A stretch of DNA of 64,000 nt from Atriophallophorus winterbourni. Lineage: Eukaryota; Platyhelminthes; Trematoda; Plagiorchiida; Microphallidae. Made by a program: the position numbers and the translations under genes. The notes below the pieces were generated by a model. That model made no database searches, was not told the origin of the DNA, and saw only the letters and a program-made list of their open reading frames with translations. Positions 1 to 10,439 of this stretch are shown here, one piece after another. Position 1 is the stretch's first letter; every line of letters begins with the position of its first letter. The stretch is taken from positions 124,001 to 188,000 of the forward strand of contig JACCGJ010006393.1 of the NCBI GenBank assembly GCA_013407085.1, in the 5' to 3' direction.

Positions 1-52
1 TATTTAACTAATCCAGATTATTTAATCGAAATATTAGTTAATAATTGTTTAG

Positions 53-85
53 CATGGCTAGCATCATTCATATACTGCGTGCTTT
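53..85 (+). CDS. GPCR micro-exon: end of TM7 (partial gene)
   Basis: A 33-nt candidate exon lies between an acceptor (TTTAG at 48-52) and a donor (GTAAGT at 86-91). Read in the frame that fits the next two exons it gives WLASFIYCVLS after two leading bases of a split codon. This resembles the end of TM7 in rhodopsin-family receptors, where the usual pattern is (L/I)NPxIYxxLS. Here the NP pair is replaced by Ala-Ser while I-Y-C and L-S are kept. The exon ends on one base (T), which joins CC of the exon at 1247 to make a serine codon. Upstream exons with TM1-TM6 would lie before the window. The splice signals and frame are seen directly; the receptor assignment is inferred from motif resemblance across three exons. 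A short exon could be a chance match, but three agreeing phases argue against it. Confidence 0.5.
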
Positions 86-1246
86 GTAAGTAGAATTTCT
101 TTTAGTACTATCGTGCTATTGCTCTTCACAATAGAATGTCCGAATTGGACTCAGTAAGACGTGCAGCAGCGGTGTGATTGAAAGTTTTCTCGGCTTTTAA
201 ACCATTTTTATTCAAATTTCGTAAAAGGAATCAAGTTGTAATACTGGCAAAGATATGAAATCTCACTACAAAACGAGTAGTGGACGAATTGAATTACGAA
301 TTAAATATTAGCTTAAAAATGGGGTTTTACGGCTTCAGCCTATACTTTTCCGGTTTGTGTAACAATTTGTCTTGTTCATTTAAACCTAAGCATCGTTGTT
401 GAATCCCATATTGTATATTTTTGTTAAACTACTTTAATCAAGTATCACATGTGCTGAAATTTTTCACTTGATGATTATGAATAAAATCAAAGCAACAAAA
501 CTGACCGTCAGGTTCCTTGAACCGATTAAATTGAAATAAGATTTAATTTAAAGTAATAACTTTTTATGTACCCATCCCTTACGATGCCCATTTTATTTGA
601 TTTCGTAATCTTTAGAAAGTGAGATAAATTTTCCAAATAAATCATGGTCACAACTTTTCTACCAGTCTAATTTCATTGAGACATCACAGAATAATTTCAC
701 AAATAGAAATTCAATGAAAACGGAAATCGATATGAAAAACGAATTATCCATATATAGAAAATTAGAGCTTTCAGAAGATTTCCATCAGCTAACAATTACA
801 ATAAAATCGAATCTACCTTTGTTACCATTATTTAGTTCTGCTCAATAGAGTTGTTCCAATTACTGCGATAAATTGCATTCAACTCATGGCTTTCGCGGCC
901 AAGCACCTTGATATATGAATAAAAATGTTTAGCGTCTTTTGGAGCATGTTTAGTTATTTGATAGCACAGCGACATTTATTTATTGCTTTGATGAATTTCT
1001 ATTATTAAATAGTTTCAATAGACTCGAATTGACAGATACTATGTGTCAAACACTATGTCCTCAAGGCCACCATTTTCATTATTCGCTGTTCTAGGGAGGT
1101 AGTTTTCGTAAAGCCGATTGATTTAAAAGTTCCTATGGTTGAATAATTTAGTCCGAGAGAGTTTTTCTTACTAAAACAGTAACAAAACACAACCTAAATA
1201 ATATTTCCGTCATCAATAATTTTAGTTTTTTTCTCCATATTTTCAG
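86..1246 (+). other. GPCR intron
   Basis: AT-rich intron of 1161 nt inferred from GTAAGT at 86 and a strong polypyrimidine tract plus CAG ending at 1246. I see no repeat or second coding segment in it. Confidence 0.45.
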
Positions 1247-1297
1247 CCGAATTAAGCGACCCGGTCTACCACCTACTCAGGTGCGCAGCTAATCCAA
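1247..1297 (+). CDS. GPCR micro-exon: helix 8 region
   Basis: A 51-nt candidate exon is preceded by a pyrimidine-rich tract ending TTTTCAG at 1240-1246 and followed by GTAAGC at 1298. After two bases completing a serine codon it encodes ELSDPVYHLLRCAANP and leaves one base, A, for the next exon. In rhodopsin-family receptors TM7 is followed by an amphipathic helix 8 of the form LSxxFRxxxxxLLRC; the Tyr/Leu/Leu spacing and the Cys after Arg fit that pattern, and the Cys is a typical palmitoylation position. The other two frames are closed (TAA) or leave only a shorter exon. The preceding exon is 33 nt, so the TM7-helix 8 junction is built from two micro-exons. Confidence 0.55.
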
Positions 1298-2773
1298 GTA
1301 AGCTTTCGGTATATATTGTAGTATTTACAGAGCGTTGTAATATAATTTTTGAAAATTGCGCACACACAGATATCGATTAATATGTAAAACTGGACGCTAA
1401 AGAACGTAAGGACAATCTGAAAGTGTATTCTCGAATAAAAAAGATTTTTGATTCATTTGCTCAAATTTCGTCTCGGTCAATGCATTAAAGATTGCTAGAA
1501 CAAGAAAAGGAGTTTAAAAAGCACTTTAGGGTATAAATATATTCAATACAACCGAAACTATCAGACTGACACGAAAATGTGTGCATGTGCAGCCTGGGTC
1601 AATTTGTATGGCTGAGAAGTATACTACTGGACAGCGCGCTCTCGGTTTATAATCGAAACACCACCCATACGGCATCACTGAAGTGGAAGTCGCGCCGAAA
1701 TTCCTGATGATAATGATCGCAAACACGTAAAAATTCTTGTTTCAGAAAAGCTGTTTAAAATTGATTTGAGTGACGGTAGTTTCAAGAACATGAGCAGATG
1801 GAGATAGTTAGCAGCCATTCACATTAGGAAACTTGAAATCAGGTTCTGATTGAGACGCATTCGACAAGTGGAACATGCGGTTTACGTTGCATCCAGTGAC
1901 ATCGAAGCCTGTGTAAATAACGTGATCGAACTTTGGACTTGAAATGCGATTCGTCTTTGATTGTTTCGATCTAATTGACACGCGTCTTCTTCTACGAGCA
2001 AATATTTTGCTGGCATATGTGATCTGTATGCACATTAGTGAGTATTCAAATTATTGTTCAGACAATAAAAGAATAAAAGCAAAAAGGTGTAATTATTTGT
2101 CGTGTCAACTATATGATTGCTCTATGACCAAAACACTTTTATAAAGTTTCACTCGATAGCTTTTGCCGAAATACGTTTAGTGTAGGCTCAAATAATAGAT
2201 TAGTGTTTGATATGCTCTCTGCATTATCGTCCATTGGGGTACTTGCCTGGATAAGTAAATCTTGCAAATCATTTATTGAACAGTTTCTCTCGCAACAAAT
2301 GGTGTTATTATGTCCTGAATATTAGCTAAAAGTTTCAGGATCTCCGATGTAATTTAGGTTATATGAATTAATAAATACATAGACGGAGTAAATTGTGCAA
2401 CCCATGATTACTTATTCCGGCATCCCTCCGAAACATCTTAGTAATGGTTTAGTGGTTTGATTAAATGCCACACAATCGTGTAAAAAATCCTTAGGATATA
2501 TCCTTTGTCGAAGGAACTTTCTTTTATTTACATAAACAGATCATTGCCGAAAGGATTTTTTCATTAAAATATGACGGCCAAATTAATACCGTTAATATGA
2601 CATGTTTATTTTCATATGAATATTTTATGCGATTACGTTTGTATTGTTGTTAAACTTTAGTGCCGAACTAAAATTTCATGCACAGCTAATTCCTATCCAT
2701 TCCTAAAAGTAAAAATTACTTCATCCAGTAGCGTTGTAAGCAATCTAACATAAGTTCATATCATTCAATTCAG
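1298..2773 (+). other. GPCR intron
   Basis: 1476-nt AT-rich intron inferred from GTAAGC at 1298 and CAG at 2771-2773. Short open frames on the minus strand near 1526-2035 show no recognisable motif and read as chance. No repeat seen. Confidence 0.45.
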
Positions 2774-3195
2774 AACATCAGGCTACCAGCTGCAAATGCG
2801 TGTGTCACTTGGAAGACAATGAACTAAGCAAAGACGCATTGGAACTGGCCTCACCAATTGAACGACTTTTTCCTCCAAGACAACATGTTGTACACGCCTC
2901 TCCGAAATATCACCCAACCGACTGCAAGCAACCAGCTTCGCTGCCGTCGTTGAATTTTGATTCAGATACACACAGTTCACCAAATCCACGTTCCACTTCC
3001 TCCCTGAAACACACTCCGTTCTCCTTGCGCTCAATTCGATTTCGTAGCAGGAATTTGGGGGAATCTAAATCGACTGGTCAGTATGGATCGGTTGAATTTG
3101 GTAGCCTTCCACTGACCAGGAAATCTGGATCCAAGTTAAACGGAAGTCAAATGAGGACGGGAAAATCCGGAAATCCTGTGTTCAGGTTTGACTAA
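2774..3195 (+). CDS. GPCR terminal exon: cytoplasmic C-terminal tail
   Basis: Terminal exon of 422 nt ending in TAA at 3193-3195. The first two bases (AA) join the A left by the 51-nt exon to make Lys; the frame then runs open for 139 codons. The peptide starts with a cysteine-rich stretch (SCKCVC), continues with an acidic and Pro-containing segment, and ends in a Ser/Arg/Lys-rich region with many SxR and RxS motifs. That composition suits a phosphorylated, palmitoylated cytoplasmic receptor tail. Base composition is richer in GC than the flanks, which supports real coding sequence. I do not recognise the receptor subfamily. An alternative is the 3' exon of an unrelated membrane protein; the phase match with the two upstream micro-exons is the main support for the receptor reading. 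Confidence 0.6.
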
Positions 3196-4329
3196 ACGCA
3201 CAGAAATCGCCAGTGCAATATTTTGTTGTAAAAGTATTTTGTTTCAAAACATTCCATATGATCTTTATGGTCGCATTTATTTTCAACCATAATTTTCATA
3301 CCGGAAATTCACCTGAATTCAATTTTAACTGGAGCTATTCGCAGATTGTTCACTGCGAAAACGTGAATAGAATTTCAAATTCAACTGCCTTATGAAAATC
3401 TGTGATAATTCACCAACGACCTACTTTTGTATATGGGATCATTCAACATAGAAAAATTCGATTTTAAATCAAAATGTTCTCTCTATTGTCGGTTACTGGG
3501 GGCAAATTATGACTAAAGAGTTGGTACTCGAAATAGCGAATTTGTTATGTTTCTTCTGAGATAAATTATGTCTCCACAGTGGATTATTTTGCAGTTTCAT
3601 CATTATTCTAAATATAAAATACTAATAAAAACAGTTTAATGAATAACGCTTAAAAATTCAATATATTAAAAATGTCTATGTCAGGAATAAAATTACGTGT
3701 TTTATTGATAGCAGCTCACTAACTACAGGATTATTATGGTACTCTTGAAATATAAAACAATAAAATTTGGTCTTTATTCTTTGTTCGCTATTTTATCGAC
3801 CTGAAAGTAGCTTTAACGAAGATATTGAAATCAGATTTGAAAATTTACTGTTTACATGGTACATTTTTTGATAAATCATAATTATTATTGAAGATATCAA
3901 AGAATCGTCCGTACCCCAAGTTAATTTCAACATAAAGATATACCAGTGAAAGTAGCACGATTAAAATTCTGCATATTCTAATTAAGAGAAAATTTATACT
4001 TATTGCTAGACATATTTGCGCATCATCAATGTGAGGTACTAGAACCTTGTGAAGTAGTTACAAAACGTAAGCTATAAGGATTGTCAGGGTAAGTGAAGGT
4101 ATAGGAATATTATATACACGGAAAGAATATTTAACTTTCTGTCAAACGGTAAATGTACCGTTCAATTGTCGTTAAATTTTTGTAATTAACTCTCAAGAAA
4201 ATTTCCAAAATATCTAGTTTTGATAGATTTACTGATTCATATAAGACCGACACAAAGTTTACAAACATTATTTTAACACCATCCATGTGTATTATGATGA
4301 AAATTATTTAAGAAAAATAAAAAAACACC
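3196..4329. other. AT-rich 3' flank, no gene seen
   Basis: Low-complexity AT-rich DNA downstream of the GPCR stop. Several AATAAA-like hexamers occur (for example near 3625 and 3760), but none can be assigned as the poly(A) signal from sequence alone. Confidence 0.4.
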
Positions 4330-4331
4330 TA

Positions 4332-4355
4332 CACTCAAATCTCGGTACTATGCCA
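4332..4355 (+). repeat. Tigger left terminal inverted repeat
   Basis: Starts CACTCAAATCTC, preceded by TA. Pairs with the reverse complement of 5416-5439 with a single mismatch (G versus A at TIR position 13). Confidence 0.92.
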
Positions 4356-4462
4356 CCTCGTTACTATGCCACTCTCGCTACTATGCCACTTTTTCTCGGT
4401 CCCGACAAAATTCAATACAAAATAAATTTACTATGCCACTCCATACTCTCGCTACTATGTCA
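4356..4462 (+). repeat. Tigger subterminal direct repeats (left)
   Basis: Copies of a CTACTATGCCACT-like unit are iterated just inside the left TIR (4356-4390 and again 4427-4462). A 32-bp stretch here (4356-4387) recurs in direct orientation at 5363-5394 next to the right TIR. Such subterminal repeats in DNA transposons often bind transposase; that role is inference. Confidence 0.75.
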
Positions 4463-4683
4463 CTATTCTGTGACTATTTAAAAGTGCATTTTTGCGCATT
4501 TCACGCATATAGTCAGCCTGTTTCAAGGTTAAACACGCGATGTTTCTCCCTGACGCCAGCTACAACAAGCCAATCATCTCACGCACAACTACAAGCCTCT
4601 TTCCTACTCTTGCTTTAAGTATCGATAGATAGATCCGCGAAAGCGCGCGCACAAACAGACACTCACAAACTATTCAGCCCATA

Positions 4684-5232
4684 ATGCCAGCTCAGAAACG
4701 CAAGTTAAACTACTTCACGCTGAAGGAGAATTTCGAGATCATCGATACTGCGAAAAAGGAGCCGAATCAGTCCAATTTGGGAGATTAGCAAGAAATAGGC
4801 GTCAAAGTTAAGAGAACCAACGTGAAGGGCATTTTTATCAAGAAGGATGCAATTGAAGCTACAATCAAAGCTGGAGTTCCCTCGAAGCGCATGAAGCTGA
4901 CGCAGCCTCACAACACGATGTTTGATGAGGGAGTGCTGATGTGGCTGAAGCAAGCAAGAGGACTGAATCTGCCTGTCAGCGGCGATCTGATCAAGGAGAA
5001 GGCGATAAAATTGACCGAGCTGATGAACATCCCAGACTTCATGGCGAGCGACGGTTGGTTAGACTTCTTCAAGAAGCGCAATGGTGTCACGTTCAAGACA
5101 GTGCAAGGCGAAGCTGGAGCGGTAGATTCTCAATCCCTTATTGATTGGCAGCATCAGGTTCTCCGGCCCTTACTCAGGCAGTTCTCTGCAAATGAAGTCT
5201 TCAACCTGGACGAGACTGATGCAAGCGTGTGA
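4684..5232 (+). pseudogene. Tigger-like transposase N-terminal part, disrupted
   Basis: Starting at ATG 4684 the frame reads MPAQKRKLNYFTLKEN, the usual start of a CENP-B/pogo helix-turn-helix. It is interrupted by TAG at 4786-4788 and then continues in the same frame to TGA at 5230-5232. The second part resembles the Tigger HTH-CENPB DNA-binding region (WLKQAR, then GWLDFFKKRNGV) and reaches FNLDETD, where the D of the NxDET motif is the first catalytic Asp of the DDE triad. The frame then hits the deletion junction and ends after three more residues. A full Tigger transposase is roughly 500 residues, so the catalytic core is missing. Codons here are richer in G and C than the flanks, as expected for a transferred or recently mobile gene. 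Confidence 0.85.
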
Positions 5233-5317
5233 TCGGCTAGACAACGAGATGAACGAGATCCGACGAAAGAAGATGCGTCAGCCGACGATTTCTAAGAGAT
5301 TTGGACTGATCGATTGA
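5228..5317 (+). pseudogene. Tigger transposase C-terminal tail in another frame
   Basis: Immediately after the deletion junction a different frame is open for 29 codons and ends in TGA at 5315-5317. It is rich in Arg/Lys/Glu and ends with QPTISKRFGLID. The Q-x-x-I-x-x-x-F spacing resembles the PCNA-interacting (PIP) motif known at the C-terminus of pogo transposase, lacking one of the paired aromatics. So the deletion joined the first catalytic Asp region directly to the original C-terminus with a frameshift. Confidence 0.65.
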
Positions 5318-5362
5318 GCAAATAAATGATGGACTTGAGAAAATAAAGCCGTTTTTACAAAA

Positions 5363-5394
5363 CCTCGTTACTATGCCACTCTCGCTACTATGCC
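5363..5394 (+). repeat. Tigger subterminal direct repeat (right)
   Basis: Identical 32-bp copy of 4356-4387 in direct orientation, followed by a CGGCC-containing spacer and the right TIR. Confidence 0.85.
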
Positions 5395-5415
5395 GAACTT
5401 GCTCGGCCACAACGG

Positions 5416-5439
5416 TGGCATAGTACTGAGATTTGAGTG
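5416..5439 (-). repeat. Tigger right terminal inverted repeat
   Basis: Inverted copy of 4332-4355, one mismatch, followed by TA at 5440-5441. Confidence 0.92.
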
Positions 5440-5441
5440 TA

Positions 5442-7033
5442 TTTAAATGTTTACCACTTAACTGTTATGAAACATTTAATTCTCTAGTCTACTTTTGATT
5501 TCATCAGTAACATGTTAGAAATATTCGAATGTATTTGTTCGATTGTTGTTAAACTCAAAAAGCATTGGCAAATAAATCTAAGTTATTTAGCAAATGTAAA
5601 TTGCTTACATTTAATGTTTGAAAAAATAATTATGTAATTAATTGTCTCTTCTATTTACATATGTGATTGATTGCATTCGATTCATCTTTCAAATTGACTT
5701 GATGTTGCTTGACAGAATTTTCGGTTTATTCGCATTCTGACTATTTGTTTCTCAGTAATCATTTCAAATGTGTGTTTAAACACGGTGTTATTCTATAGGA
5801 AGTCAATTCAACAGTGGTATTCAAGCATTTTTTAAACTATGTTCATGTTGACGTTCTGTTTATGCTGGGGAATTGAATGTGTTGTTGTTTCAAAAAGACT
5901 ACCTACCCGCCCTAAATTAATTCTTTTGCATGCTCTTGTCCGAGACAAATTTCACATCTCGGAATGAACTGTTGATAATGTAAGTGTTGAACTTTATGTA
6001 TTCTGGCATCGTTATACACAAGCTAACAGATCAGTATTCCGGTATATAGCGTGACCTCCATTCAGCAGGTATGTAATTACGCAATAGTAATATTCTTTAT
6101 AATCACGGTGTGCACATCTAAACCGAAAAAATAAAATCAAAAATGTAACTGTTATTTTTCAATAACTTATCCCAACACTAGGACACACTAGGTGGATACG
6201 CCTCCAAAATTGCAGTTGCACTAATTGATAATCGTGAAAAATAACTCATTGGTTAGATTAGACGGATCATTCCAGAACAGTTGAGGTCAAATCGCCTTTC
6301 CAATTTCCACGTTTATTAAGTTTTTAAAAATCGATTTGAGAACGTTCGACGTAACCTTGACCTATCCACCCCAGCCATTCTTGCACACTTGTGGATCGCG
6401 TCACTCATTGACGTCAAATTTCACAAAATTATCGTTTGGGACTCAGATCACACGACGTAAACATGAACGCACAAGTCGAAGGAATGAAACACACGTCCAT
6501 CATGTATAAGCGTTCATCGCTAACAAAACATAGTCTGCAACGCGTATGTGCTCGTTGTTAGTTAGATATGATTTGTCAGTGTATTTCGTACAATCACGTT
6601 TCATTCGAGTTGTTGCCATTTCATGCCTTTCTGAACAAACTACGTGAACTGCATGTAGTTTAAAAACTTCAGGATGTGGTGATGATAATTTCTCAAAACC
6701 TGAGTCTCAGCATTTGTTCCATAGTTGTCGTCGGTAATTTCGTCACTCCTTGCTGATGCACTTGATATTTCTGCAACTATTCAAGATTTCATTCGTCTTT
6801 TCTTAAATATTCGCCTAATTAACACTTTATAATGTCAGTGAGTATAGGATAAACTCATTTTTCCCAGTGTGAAAACACAAACCACGAATCGAATGGCACA
6901 TTTCCTAAACACCCGGAAAAACGCTCATCATAGACCATGATACTAATTTAAATTGAATCTCAAGGATTGGAAGACGATGTTTTTTTGTTCAATAAGGAGG
7001 GATTGTAGCAGCCGAACGTTTCGTTATGAAGCT
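5442..7033. other. Anonymous AT-rich DNA
   Basis: No gene or strong repeat recognised. Scattered short open frames have no family signature. Confidence 0.4.
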
Positions 7034-7075
7034 AGAAGAAGAATGACTTTATTCGTGTTCACGAATTTTCAGCTA
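7034..7075 (-). repeat. Short retroelement 3'-tail-like repeat
   Basis: Read on the minus strand it ends ...GAATAAAGTCATTCTTCTTC. A diverged copy lies at 46786-46826. AATAAA followed by a CTT-rich tail looks like the 3' end of a reverse-transcribed element. Family unknown. Confidence 0.4.
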
Positions 7076-7319
7076 GACTTTACCGCTAAACAGCTTATAG
7101 TAAGCCTACAGTGTGTCACGTCTCGTGGGAATAACCAGAATCAGTGGTCCATTTTCCTCACAGTGTGTATCCACATCAATCTGATACAAGTGAATACGGT
7201 CAAGGTCAGTTGACACATACGTAAAGGTACATAACTAACGGAGCTAAGGCTATTTTGAAGAAAAACAAAGATCTAATTCACTAGTAGGTATAAGGTGAAT
7301 AAAAACTATTTACTTTCGC

Positions 7320-7615
7320 ACCAGTGCCGAGCGCCAGATTGTGGAGATCCCCCCATCCACTTTATTGAATGCCAGTCGACCTGCCTTGGTTATTTCGACC
7401 GCCTCCGCATGTAGGCGTTCGTTATACGGTTCAATACCGCGTCTCAATATTTCCACATTGTCTAGATGGATGCTGTGTCCCATATCTAAAGCGTGCTCGT
7501 CAAGGCGGATTCACGAATAAGGGATTGATGCTCCCTCTCATCCCGGGGCTGGCTCGGGACACGCTTTCGGTGTTCTTCGATTCTAATGTGAATTTCCCTT
7601 ACAGTCCTTACAGTT
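7320..7615 (-). pseudogene. Penelope-like element fragment: GIY-YIG endonuclease C-terminal part
   Basis: On the minus strand, frames encode CKDCKG, then EHRKRV, then a run containing DMGHSIHLDNVEILRR and later HAEAVEITKAGRLAFNK, ending IST-WRSAL. The order C-x-x-C, E-H, (A)LDxGHxIxxxxVExL is typical of the GIY-YIG domain fused to Penelope reverse transcriptases. The fragment at 38681-39117 encodes the same block (HAEAFELTKA...AFNK). The reading is broken by stops and frame changes, and no reverse transcriptase domain is attached, so this is a dead 5'-truncated remnant. GIY-YIG makes the DNA nick during Penelope integration. Confidence 0.7.
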
Positions 7616-7633
7616 GATTCTGTAATGATGCAA

Positions 7634-7966
7634 AGTAATGTGTTGCTCACACGCTAGGAACATACACACCACTACCGGTTTCTGGCTGTTTGCCGTCATC
7701 AGTTGAATACAGTAAGATTAGGTTCACTGAGCCTTGAAACAGTGGAGAATTGGTAAACAAAGTTATACTTGAATTCCACTGTTACATAGGGTTCGTACAA
7801 CGAACCACGGTGTTTAAACAGCCAAAAACCGGTAGTGGTGTGTAAGTGCGTGGATGTGAGCAACACATTACTTCGGTCATCCATGAGCGCCTTGAGTGCT
7901 TGAACAAGAATCACTATGTGATTCTGCGTTTGAACCCCTTGTTTCGCTGTACGAACCCTATGTAAC
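7634..7966. repeat. Two interleaved inverted repeats from head-to-head short repeats
   Basis: Arms of about 57 bp at 7634-7690 and 7816-7872 are inverted copies of each other and contain the CCGGTTTCTGGCTGTTT core and its reverse complement. A second pair, 7781-7804 and 7943-7966, is inverted with one mismatch in 24. The pairs overlap: the right arm of the first lies between the two arms of the second. This is expected if two copies of one short interspersed family sit head to head and overlap. A small hairpin (8-bp arms, 3-nt loop) lies at 7907-7925. No protein is encoded. Confidence 0.75.
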
Positions 7967-9109
7967 CGTGGCTTTTAAGTAAAACTTTGTTACTAATGTT
8001 AGTTTGAATTTAACAGAATGATTAGTTTTGAACTGAGTTACATTTTGAAGCCATTGTTCTCCAGTGTACAGCATGAAAATTAATGAATGATAGATCAACC
8101 ATCGCGTAGGTTACAATTTTAATTATAAACTTTACCTGAAGACCAAACCGTCAAAACTGTTTCCGGTAAGTTCGAGCCTTCGTTTAAGAAAGAATTGATA
8201 CAAATGAAGGTTTAACGTGATTATGCGCTTCGGTGTAGTCATCATCGTTTATTTTTTTAAGAATTCGATGTTCTCTTGTATTGGATGGTTCAACTTGGAA
8301 GAACACGTCGATCGTGCTTTAGCGTTCAAAATATATGCATGTATTCTTTTGAGTAATCAAAATTGTAAAATTTTATAAGATTTTTATATGAAATGGGGTC
8401 TATGGACATTGATTCGATGCAGGTTTCACATTACTTCTGCCAAATAAACTTCTAAAAATCAAACATTTTATGAATTTGGTATTGCCATAGTTCTATTACG
8501 CATTTAAACCAATCGCCCTAATAGACAGTGCATTGCGTTGCATCAAAAAACTATTTTTCTCAATGCTTTGTTATTTTTTTTAATTAAATGGGCATATGGT
8601 ATAATTACACCAGGTGGCATTGGTTTCTAATAAAGCGCATATTCTCGCATGTTTGCGGTTAGTCATATTGCAGTTCCAGATTTAATATTCACGGTCTTCT
8701 TATAACCACCTTACCTTAAATTTTGACAAGCATTGCAAGAACGAATTACTAATCTACGCTTAAATTAACATCCTTTGAGGTAAGTGTACGGCGTTTTGTA
8801 TAAATTACATTTTTGCAAATTTTGCTTCCATTATCAACGTATTTTTTTAAAATAAATAAAAGTTTTCGTTTGTTGGACTCATTTCAAAATTTGACACATA
8901 TTTAGCAATAAATAAATATCACAGCTGTTATCGCAAGAGGTATTCACCTCAACAAATTCATCACTTAACTGATTTGACAGTTGCGAGTTAAGAACAGACA
9001 CACGCATTTCCAAATCCAACTGCAGACATTGAGCGATAGAAAAAAGATTACATTTGCATGCTTACGAAAATAATCTCTGTACACATACGTACCAACGCTG
9101 ATTCTGATC
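7967..9109. other. Anonymous AT-rich DNA
   Basis: No gene or clear repeat recognised over this stretch. Confidence 0.35.
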
Positions 9110-9165
9110 CTATTGTACCTACCTGATGAGTGAAAACAGCACGAAACCGGTCGTGGAGAAATGAA
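9110..9165 (-). repeat. Short interspersed repeat fragment (GGTAGG-ACAGTA family)
   Basis: Contains TACCTGATGAG, ACACGAAACCGGTCGTGG. The same block appears at 24245-24300, 24450-24510, 28945-29000, 49590-49650 and 53250-53320. Confidence 0.5.
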
Positions 9166-10029
9166 GATGAAAATGAAAATTTCTTGAACTGGTTGAATTC
9201 AAATGACAATAGCTTGAAAGAATAATTCTAACCCCTCCAATCTCCCAACCGTCAAATCAATCTCAGCTTCGAACTTCCAGATTAGGCTAGAAATCGAAAA
9301 ATAACCTAATGAATTAAGTGTGCTGTGGAATATATTGAATTCTGCCCTTAAGCCAAAGAAGCATTCTGAATACATCAGATAAGATATTTGAAACATTGTA
9401 GAGCAAGCTAGAATAAATTTATACATTCGTTGATTAAACAATTAAAGTAAATATTACCTTACATATAACGTATCCAGGTTTACAGAGTTTACAAAAATCA
9501 TTTTAGCATTAGGTCATTTATACAACGTCGAAGGAAATCGATGTATTATTAGTTTTATCAATATAAATTTGATATGATACATAGAATATAAATATGGAAT
9601 TTGAGCGAGAATCAACAAGCGTACGAATTGAGTTCACTCAACTGAAGCCAATCAAGATTTCTTCGTTAAACTTTGTTTTACCATATGGAAATGTTAACGT
9701 TATTGGCTTAACCTACGATGTTTATGAAAGGATTTTAATTGATACACAGCTCATTAATTAAATTTTTCGTTGTTAAATGAAATTTTGTGTATAACTATTG
9801 GCGAGATTGCTAGGTAAAAGCAAAAGTTTCAAAATGTATAATTATCATGGCTGGTTATCTAATTTTTCAGGTTTTCTATTTATGTTCTATTAACCAACAC
9901 TCCACAACACCTTGCTATCTGTAGTCCTCATCACGAAACTTTAGCAAGGATTGTTTTAGTGATCCCTGAAAATAACAAATATATGGTGAATACTAATGCT
10001 TGTTTACATCACATGCTTCCAACGACAAA

Positions 10030-10240
10030 GGTTTCGCGCTATTTGCACTTATCAGGTAGGGACAGTTGGATCCGGATCCGCGTGCGCTTGGAACAGTCGA
10101 CGAATGCGCCTCTATGTCACTTTTGGATAAGGTTGGTACAACTAACCTATTTAATCCATTCCTACGTGTTGTTGGTCATTTGCGATTGAAGAGTTTGTTG
10201 GTACGAACTTCATTCATCAGTGGCATACGAGCGCAACTTT
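10030..10240 (+). repeat. Short interspersed repeat (family with GGTTGGT / GTGGCATAC core)
   Basis: Begins near TATCAGGTAGGGACAG, continues through GGATCCGCG and ends near CATCAGTGGCATACGAGCG. The same order of blocks is seen at 26150-26395. SINE-like in size; no A or B box is clear enough to call a tRNA origin. Confidence 0.6.
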
Positions 10241-10439
10241 TATGGTGGATATTGTTTGAGTTTAAAAAACAAATCAAGATTTCGAATCCAGAATCGCAGA
10301 GTCAATAATTCAAACCGTCACAAACCCACTCCAATGCGATGCACACGCGATTATTCGCAAATTGATTTCTCTCAAAGTTCTCCAAGACAAGTTAAACGAA
10401 CGAGCACTGCAATTTTAAAAATCAGATAACTTCCAAATG

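Larger units (their letters stand above)
4332..5439 (+). mobile_element. Internally deleted pogo/Tigger-type DNA transposon
   Basis: A 1108-bp element with 24-bp terminal inverted repeats (4332-4355 and 5416-5439) that match at 23 of 24 positions, flanked on both sides by TA (4330-4331 and 5440-5441). TA duplication is the hallmark of Tc1/mariner/pogo transposons. The interior encodes a pogo/Tigger-like transposase that is broken twice: an in-frame TAG near the N-terminus and a large deletion that removes nearly all of the DDE catalytic domain. This copy cannot make transposase but keeps both termini, so it could have been moved in trans by a full-length relative. The near-identical TIRs suggest modest age relative to the LINE remnants around it. 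Confidence 0.9.

Noticed and set aside
7369..7617. 82-codon + strand open frame
   Set aside because: It is the opposite-strand shadow of the Penelope GIY-YIG fragment.
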